DNA of 64,000 nt from Bacteroidota bacterium. Lineage in GTDB: Bacteria; Bacteroidota; Bacteroidia; Chitinophagales; Chitinophagaceae. Of this stretch, positions 58,920-64,000 are shown piece after piece (within the stretch, counting starts at the first letter, position 1; every line of letters begins with the position of its first letter). A model generated the notes under the pieces. It did no database searches. It was not told the origin of the DNA and saw only the letters and a program-made list of their open reading frames with translations. A program made the position numbers and the translations under genes. The stretch covers positions 62,001-126,000 of the forward strand of contig JADJJH010000003.1 of NCBI GenBank assembly GCA_016706595.1. The letters are read 5' to 3'.

Positions 58920-59876
58920 ATGCTTAAAGATTTTCCCGTACAAAACGAAAAGGAAACCCGCGCCGGATTTGGTGAAGGTATTCACGAAGCCGCTAAACGT
59001 AATGATCAAGTAGTAGCACTTACCGCCGATTTAGCCGGTTCGTTGAAACTCAATGCGTTTATGAAAGATTTTCCTGAACGCTTCATTCAATGTGGTATCG
59101 CCGAAGCCAATATGGTGGGCATGGCAGCTGGATTAACCATCGGTGGAAAAATTCCGTTTACTACAACCTTCGCTAACTTTTCTACTTCAAGAGTTTACGA
59201 TCAAATTCGCCAAAGCGTCGCCTATAGTGGTAAAAATGTAAAACTTTGTGCATCGCATGCCGGATTAACTTTGGGCGAAGATGGGGCTACTCACCAAGTA
59301 TTAGAAGATATCGGCATGATGAAGATGTTGCCAGGCATGACCGTGATCGTGCCTTGCGATTTTAACCAAACCAAAGCGGCTACCATGGCCATAGCCGAAT
59401 ATGAAGGTCCGGTATATTTAAGATTTGGCAGACCAAAATGGCCAAATTTCACTCCCGAAAATGAAGACTTTGTAGTAGGTAAAGCGCAAATCATTCATGA
59501 AGGAAACGATGTAAGTATTTTTGCTTGCGGACATATGGTTTGGGAAGCTATGAAAGCTGTTGAGCAATTAGAAAAGGAAGGTATTAGCTGCGACTTAATT
59601 AATATTCATACCATAAAACCACTCGATGAAGCCGCTGTATTGCATTCTATTAAAAAAACAGGATGTATTGTAACGGCTGAAGAGCATCAACGTAACGGTG
59701 GTTTAGGTGATAGTATTGCGCAAGTTGCCGCGGCTCATCATGCTTGTCCGCAAGAGTTTGTAGCCGTAAATGATAGTTTTGGCGAAAGTGGGAAGCCGGC
59801 AGACCTCTTAGTAAAATACGGACTTACCTCAGATGCCATCATTGCCGCCGTGCGCAAGGTTTTATCGAGAAAATAA
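58920..59876 (+). CDS. transketolase, C-terminal subunit
   Basis: 318 aa from ATG 58920 (MLKDFPVQNEKETRAGFGEG). It covers the pyrimidine-binding and C-terminal domains of transketolase: VVALTADLAGSLKL, the catalytic Glu in QCGIAEANMVGMAAG, FATFS-like TTTFANFSTSRVYDQIRQSV, SHAGLTLGEDGATHQVLED, and the C-domain SIFACGHMVWEAMKAVEQL. The N-terminal thiamine-diphosphate half must be a separate polypeptide, which is not next to it. Split transketolases are usual in Bacteroidota and are used in the non-oxidative pentose phosphate pathway. Confidence 0.92.
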   Translation: MLKDFPVQNEKETRAGFGEGIHEAAKRNDQVVALTADLAGSLKLNAFMKDFPERFIQCGIAEANMVGMAAGLTIGGKIPFTTTFANFSTSRVYDQIRQSVAYSGKNVKLCASHAGLTLGEDGATHQVLEDIGMMKMLPGMTVIVPCDFNQTKAATMAIAEYEGPVYLRFGRPKWPNFTPENEDFVVGKAQIIHEGNDVSIFACGHMVWEAMKAVEQLEKEGISCDLINIHTIKPLDEAAVLHSIKKTGCIVTAEEHQRNGGLGDSIAQVAAAHHACPQEFVAVNDSFGESGKPADLLVKYGLTSDAIIAAVRKVLSRK

Positions 59877-59989
59877 ATGGTTCGGTCGTGTAATGGAATA
59901 CTTTAACCTAGTATTAAGTGTATTGCTGCAAAATTTAAATATTTTTACTCGCTTCGGGATTTACCTTCAAGTATCATCTTAATTAAAAA

Positions 59990-60964
59990 TTGAAAGCAAG
60001 TACACTATTTCGTTTAAGTTTATGCCTATTGATATTGGCTTCAACTTTCTTGGCATTCGCCGAGGAGTCGGAATTTGGGTATACACTAAAATCAAAAAAA
60101 ACCGAGCAATATATTCATTTGGTTTACGATGAAATTCAATTTGATAAAAATCATAAACTTTCACTACAAGCTTTCAAGCAAGGATTTTACGGTTATTTGA
60201 ATATGAAAGAAAGTGGCAAGATTTCGAATAATGCCACACTTACTATTTGCGATTATAGCTTATCGAGTAATGTAAAACGTATGTGGGTAATTGATATCAA
60301 CAAGCGCAAGGTTTTATTTAATACCTTGGTTGCACATGGAATGGCTAGCGGCGAAGAGTTTGCTACGGCGTTTTCGAATATCGAAGAATCGCATCAAAGT
60401 AGTTTGGGGTTTTATACTACTGCCGAAACGTATTTTGGTGATAATGGCTATTCATTGAAATTAGTTGGCGAAGATGGCAAATTCAATAATAAAGCATATG
60501 AACGGGCTATCGTAATTCATGCTGCACCTTATGTTTGCGATGAATTTGCAAAGGCCAATCAACGATTAGGTCGCAGTCATGGTTGTCCGGCTTTACCCAC
60601 CGATGTCGCACCTAAAATAATTGATAAAATAAAAAATCGGAATTGTGTATTTATCTATGCGCCGGTGAAAGAATATTTAGCATCCTCGTATTGGTTACGA
60701 AAACCCTTGGTTTGTTTGCCACAAGAAGCAGAACAAATGGAATTAATAGCAAATATGAAAACAAAGAATCCCTCTAACAATAAAAATGAACCTGAACTTT
60801 TAAGTGCGAAATTGGCCAAGCGTGACATGGCATTAGCGAAAGATGTTTGTTTACATGCAAATGAAGAAAGGTTAACCAAAGAAGCTCATTCACAAGTGAC
60901 TTCTATCATTATCGTAAATAAGAATGATCGGGTAGGGAGTTCAGATACACTTCGAGTGAAGTAG
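59990..60964 (+). CDS. murein L,D-transpeptidase family protein (TTG start)
   Basis: 324 aa. The start is TTG 59990: a stop codon (TAA) lies two codons upstream and no ATG is in frame before the signal peptide (KASTLFRLSLCLLILASTFLAFA). The catalytic domain spans residues ~40-225: KRMWVIDINKRKVLFNTLVA, SSLGFYTTAETYFGDNGYSL, RAIVIHAAPYVCDEFAKANQ, LGRSHGCPALP with the nucleophile Cys in SHGC. This is the YkuD_2 type, cross-linking or anchoring peptidoglycan stems in the periplasm. The C-terminal ~100 aa are charged and unassigned. Confidence 0.88.
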   Translation: MKASTLFRLSLCLLILASTFLAFAEESEFGYTLKSKKTEQYIHLVYDEIQFDKNHKLSLQAFKQGFYGYLNMKESGKISNNATLTICDYSLSSNVKRMWVIDINKRKVLFNTLVAHGMASGEEFATAFSNIEESHQSSLGFYTTAETYFGDNGYSLKLVGEDGKFNNKAYERAIVIHAAPYVCDEFAKANQRLGRSHGCPALPTDVAPKIIDKIKNRNCVFIYAPVKEYLASSYWLRKPLVCLPQEAEQMELIANMKTKNPSNNKNEPELLSAKLAKRDMALAKDVCLHANEERLTKEAHSQVTSIIIVNKNDRVGSSDTLRVK

Positions 60965-61074
60965 TGAATTTGCTTTAATTTTAAGATTAAATTGTTTATT
61001 TTGGCATACAAGGATTTGAGAAATACCCTTGAGTTTAATTTCTGATTCAACATCCCAAATGTGTAATCTTCAAT

Positions 61075-61082
61075 TATCTTTG
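61075..61082 (+). promoter_or_regulatory. -7 box TATCTTTG, 5 nt from a TTG start
   Basis: TATCTTTG ends 5 nt before the TTG at 61088, the only credible start for the polytopic membrane protein. Confidence 0.45.
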
Positions 61083-61087
61083 AACCC

Positions 61088-62344
61088 TTGGCATACCTTA
61101 TTTTTATTTTTTATCTGCTTGTTTGCTGCGGAGTTTTTTATTACTTAAAAATTGAAAAACAAAGCGGACTTTCCATAGGTGTGGTACTTTCTTTGTTTGT
61201 ATTGAAGGTATTGGTGGGTTGTATAAATCTGTATGTGCATTATAACGAGTTTATCAGTAACGATATTCATTTTTATTATACACAGTCGATGTTAGACTTG
61301 CAAGAGTTTACTACCAACCCCTCTCATTTTTTTTATAATTGGTTTTTTAACTGGGGCGATTTTAGCGCAGGATATAGTTTGTTTAGTAAAGAGAGTATGC
61401 CCTACTGGACAGATATTGGCGTATTAATACATAGTAAATTTATGAACCTTGCCAATATACTTTCGTTTGGAGAGGTATATACCGATGTAATTTTTTTTAA
61501 CGTGATTTACTTTATGGGTTTGCTTCAATTGTATAAAGTATTTTATCAATGGCAAGTGAATAAAAAATGGTTGTTTGTATTTTCAGTTTTCTTAATTCCA
61601 TCAACCTTATTTTGGTGTAGCGGTATACATAAAGATGGTTGGATAATCGCCGCGATAGGATTTACTTTATATGCAACAAAGAAGTATTTAGATACGCGAA
61701 AATTGAAGTACATACTCACGATTTGTTTATCATTGTTTTTGTTGTTTGTATCACGCTACTTTGTATTTCTTTGTTTTTTTCCGGCCTATACTTTATGGTT
61801 ATTATTACGAAATGTAAAGCATAGTGTTGCATGGTTTGCCACGACTTATTTTATATTGTTGATGGTATTTTTCTTTGCAAACAAATTAGTTCCTACGTTT
61901 CATCCAATGGAAATTATCATTGCCAAACAAGAAGCTTTTTTTACACTAAAAGGTTATTCAGACATGGCCACACCAAAGCTCGATAATTCATTGAGTTCAT
62001 TTGTTGCTAATTTTCCTTCGGCGGTAAATCATATTTTTTTGCAACCCTATTTTACTATGGCATCACCATTAAAATATAAAATAGCCGCATTGGATGCATG
62101 GTTAATCTTGGCTTGTATAATAAGTTGTTTACTTTATTTGAAGCGAGGCAAAGCGCAAACTTTATTTTATGTGAGTATGCTTGTATTTGCCTTAAGTATG
62201 TATTTATTTCTGGGTTATACGATTCCCAATTGTGGGGCTTTGGTTCGATACAAGAGTGAATTTACCGCAGTGCTTTTGCCGGTTTTATTTTCGCTGAGTG
62301 AAATTCCTTGGTTGAAAAGATTTTATAGTGAGACTGAAACCTAG
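61088..62344 (+). CDS. polytopic membrane protein of unknown function
   Basis: 418 aa from TTG 61088 (no in-frame ATG precedes the first TM; next Met is far inside). About ten hydrophobic segments, from YLIFIFYLLVCCGVFYYL to ALSMYLFLGYTIPNCGALV. A motif PSTLFWCSGIHKDGW in a loop after TM5 is shared with Bacteroidota integral membrane proteins of unknown function; some resemble GT-C glycosyltransferases or O-antigen ligase-type proteins, but the diagnostic Asp pair near the N-terminus is not seen. The convergent neighbour is a family 2 glycosyltransferase, which fits a cell-surface polysaccharide or lipid role. Confidence 0.7.
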   Translation: MAYLIFIFYLLVCCGVFYYLKIEKQSGLSIGVVLSLFVLKVLVGCINLYVHYNEFISNDIHFYYTQSMLDLQEFTTNPSHFFYNWFFNWGDFSAGYSLFSKESMPYWTDIGVLIHSKFMNLANILSFGEVYTDVIFFNVIYFMGLLQLYKVFYQWQVNKKWLFVFSVFLIPSTLFWCSGIHKDGWIIAAIGFTLYATKKYLDTRKLKYILTICLSLFLLFVSRYFVFLCFFPAYTLWLLLRNVKHSVAWFATTYFILLMVFFFANKLVPTFHPMEIIIAKQEAFFTLKGYSDMATPKLDNSLSSFVANFPSAVNHIFLQPYFTMASPLKYKIAALDAWLILACIISCLLYLKRGKAQTLFYVSMLVFALSMYLFLGYTIPNCGALVRYKSEFTAVLLPVLFSLSEIPWLKRFYSETET

Positions 62345-62381
62345 ATTGGTTTTTACCCCGAACCCCTAACCCCGTCCTCAT

Positions 62382-63098
62382 CTATTTCGCCTTAAATAAA
62401 CCGTATTTCAAAATACAGTAAATGGCTCTGAAGCCATCTTTCCAGCCAATTTTTTTGCCCTCTTCATAGGTTCGTCCATAATACGATATGCCTACTTCAT
62501 AAATTCGAATACCTTTTATACGCGATAGTTTAGCGGTTACTTCAGGTTCAAATCCAAAACGGTTTTCGGTAAGGTGTATAGATTGGATAATTTCACGACG
62601 CATCATTTTATAACAAGTTTCCATATCGGTTAAATTTAAATTGGTAAACATGTTCGATAAACGAGTAAGAAATTGATTGCCGATACTATGCCAATAAAAT
62701 AAAATACGATGAGGTTTGCCGCCCATGAATCGAGAGCCGTACACAACATCGGCAACGCCCATTAATAAAGGTTTTAAAAGGATATTAAATTCTTCAGGAT
62801 CATATTCTAAATCGGCATCTTGTATAATTACAAAATCACCGCTTGCTTTTAAAATGCCGGTCCGTATCGCAGCGCCTTTGCCTTGGTTTACTTCGTGTTT
62901 GTAATAAGTAATGGGTAGTGAAGGATTTTCAGCACGATATTTTTCGATAGCTGATTCAGTATCATCCTTCGAGCAATCATTGACAATAATTACTTCTTTT
63001 TCCATCGCGTTGGGTAATGCCACAAGTTGTACCTTATTTAAGATATGATGGATGGTTGGGCCTTCGTTATAAGCCGGTATCACAATGCTGAGTTTCAT
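62382..63098 (-). CDS. family 2 glycosyltransferase (dolichyl-phosphate-mannose synthase type)
   Basis: 238 aa. GT-A fold: LSIVIPAYNEGPTIHHILNK, VIIVNDCSKDDTESAI, EVNQGKGAAIRTGILKASGD, VIIQDADLEYDPEEFNIL (metal-binding DAD), and VYGSRFMGGKPHRI, then RLSNMFTNLNLTDMETCYKM. There are no C-terminal membrane helices, so it is the soluble/peripheral type that transfers a sugar to a polyprenyl phosphate. Acceptor and sugar are not readable from the sequence. Confidence 0.92.
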   Translation of the reverse strand: MKLSIVIPAYNEGPTIHHILNKVQLVALPNAMEKEVIIVNDCSKDDTESAIEKYRAENPSLPITYYKHEVNQGKGAAIRTGILKASGDFVIIQDADLEYDPEEFNILLKPLLMGVADVVYGSRFMGGKPHRILFYWHSIGNQFLTRLSNMFTNLNLTDMETCYKMMRREIIQSIHLTENRFGFEPEVTAKLSRIKGIRIYEVGISYYGRTYEEGKKIGWKDGFRAIYCILKYGLFKAK

Positions 63099-63155
63099 AA
63101 TGCGTGCGCAAGATAATGAATTCTATTTCTTTACTTTGCAATAAACAAAAATAGT

Positions 63156-63500
63156 ATGAGCGAGCTCGTAAACGAATTTAATACCTATCGCGAAAAGATG
63201 AATGAAGTCATCCTTTCGAAACAAAATAAAGTAATTGGACGCTTATTCAATTTAGATACCAATACGTATATGGAAGGCGCCTTGGATGTAAAGACTAAAG
63301 AAATGCTGGGCCTAGTAGCTTCGATGGTTTTGCGTTGCGATGATTGTATAAAATATCATGTCGGGAAGTGCCACGAAATGAAGGTAAGCACCGACGAATT
63401 ATATGAAGTTTTTGCAATCGCGAATATAGTGGGTGGTACTATAGTCATTCCACATACACGAAGAGCTGCTGAATATTGGGAGGAATTGCAAAAAGTGTAA
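63156..63500 (+). CDS. carboxymuconolactone decarboxylase / AhpD-like protein
   Basis: 114 aa, one CMD domain. The AhpD-type redox motif is present: LRCDDCIKYHVGKCHEMKVS, with C-x-x-C and the following His; the helix STDELYEVFAIANIVGG follows. It probably acts as a small thiol reductase/peroxidase partner. Single gene, convergent with the PfkB kinase gene; hairpin copy D lies between. Confidence 0.9.
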   Translation: MSELVNEFNTYREKMNEVILSKQNKVIGRLFNLDTNTYMEGALDVKTKEMLGLVASMVLRCDDCIKYHVGKCHEMKVSTDELYEVFAIANIVGGTIVIPHTRRAAEYWEELQKV

Positions 63501-63556
63501 ATGTGTTTTTGTTACATTGGGATATCATAAACACCATTGTTTGTTTGATGGACTTT

Positions 63557-63687
63557 AGGGTGGTTTTATAAGGCCGTCAGACGAGGCTTTTGAATTTTTC
63601 AAACGCTGCGTTGACTGTCGTCAATAATGAGTGCCATACATACGGCATTGGCATAACGAAGTATCATGGGTTTATAAATCCATCCCT
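63557..63687. repeat. hairpin-repeat family, copy D
   Basis: AGGGTGGTTTTATAA at the left pairs with TTTATAAATCCATCCCT at the right end, which touches the PfkB stop codon (63689-63687). Apex GCTGCG followed by TTGAC-tgtc-GTCAA (63611-63624). It keeps ACGAGGCTTTT on the left and ATAACGAAGTATCATGG on the right. The inner arms no longer pair; the right inner arm has its own palindrome TGCCATACATACGGCATTGGCA. Confidence 0.75.
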
Positions 63688-64000
63688 TACACGATATCAA
63701 TTTCAAAATTCACCAAATCAACAAACTGATTCAGTCGAGTAAGAATTTGTTCGTTATTGATTTCTTTCAATCGAGTAGTGCCAAACTTTTCAACTACAAA
63801 ACTTGCCATCGCCGAACCGATAATGATGGCCGTTTTCATGTTTTCGAATGAGATATCTTTTGTACGGGCTAAATGACCGATAAAGCCACCGGCAAAAGTA
63901 TCGCCAGCGCCCGTTGGATCAAATACCTCTTCGAGGGGAAGAGCCGGTGCAAAAAACACATGATGTTCATGAAATAATAAAGCACCATGCTCACCTTTTT
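63687..64000 (-). CDS. PfkB-family carbohydrate kinase, C-terminal part (runs off the right edge)
   Basis: The frame is open to base 64000 and reads KGEHGALLFHEHHVFFAPAL then LEEVFDPTGAGDTFAGGFIG. DPTGAGDTFAGG is the second PfkB signature with the catalytic Asp. After it come NMKTAIIIGSAMASFVVEKFG and a C-terminal helix (EEILTRLNQF-like). Such kinases in Bacteroidota phosphorylate sugars or nucleosides; the substrate is set by the missing N-terminal half. The apparent GTG at 63959 is not a start. Confidence 0.88.
   Translation of the reverse strand, partial: KGEHGALLFHEHHVFFAPALPLEEVFDPTGAGDTFAGGFIGHLARTKDISFENMKTAIIIGSAMASFVVEKFGTTRLKEINNEQILTRLNQFVDLVNFEIDIV

Overview
The window is a chromosomal segment of a low-GC member of the Bacteroidota. 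Evidence: secreted proteins with type IX secretion (T9SS) type A tails and a CHU_C/gliding-associated type B tail; SprB-like and GEVED repeats; lineage families such as DUF4175, DUF5683 and a CusA/CzcA-TolC fusion; promoters of the TTTG-N19-TAnnTTTG type; and almost no Shine-Dalgarno sequences. IspD (MEP pathway) and the overall gene set suggest a Chitinophagales/Sphingobacteriales-like lineage rather than Flavobacteriia, but that placement is tentative. No rRNA, tRNA, CRISPR array, transposase or prophage was recognised.

Layout. 1-7.4 kb: 5' part of a TPR protein, then a giant secreted repeat protein (about 2120 aa) closed by a strong terminator. 7.5-8.3 kb: folB-like gene with no normal start codon, and a small lipoprotein. 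8.4-14.5 kb: heavy-metal RND efflux locus (lipoprotein adaptor, pump fused to its outer-membrane channel, small Cys/His-rich secreted protein). 14.8-18 kb: bestrophin channel and atpDC. 18.2-26.4 kb: T9SS cargo, DUF4175 coiled-coil protein, small membrane protein, SprB-like type B cargo. 26.5-29.6 kb: Coq4-like protein, an orphan membrane-anchored phage-tail-tube-like protein, THUMP methyltransferase, Crp/Fnr regulator. 29.6-33.8 kb: pterin dehydratase, 2-oxoacid dehydrogenase E2, bifunctional nuclease, etfAB. 33.8-40.5 kb: TPR protein, tilS, and rimP-nusA-infB (nusA is frame-broken). 40.6-49 kb: MarC, pepT, DEAD-box helicase, dapB, DUF5683, parBA, then an ECF sigma factor overlapping a trypsin-like protease that carries an anti-sigma-like N-terminus. 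49.2-54.2 kb: small lipoprotein, rpsF-rpsR-rplI and a GEVED T9SS cargo. 54.3-64 kb: argS, lipoproteins, ispD, transketolase C-terminal subunit, L,D-transpeptidase, polytopic membrane protein, glycosyltransferase, AhpD-like protein and a partial PfkB kinase.

Most genes are housekeeping. The less ordinary content lies in four places. (1) Six intergenic elements of about 110-130 bp form long imperfect hairpins with a conserved apex mini-palindrome; five lie at gene 3' ends, often touching the stop codon. (2) A lone contractile-injection-type tube protein appears to have a transmembrane N-terminus. (3) The sigma / membrane-protease pair looks like a self-contained envelope-sensing circuit. (4) Several genes have the -7 promoter box 3-6 nt from the start codon, predicting leaderless mRNAs.
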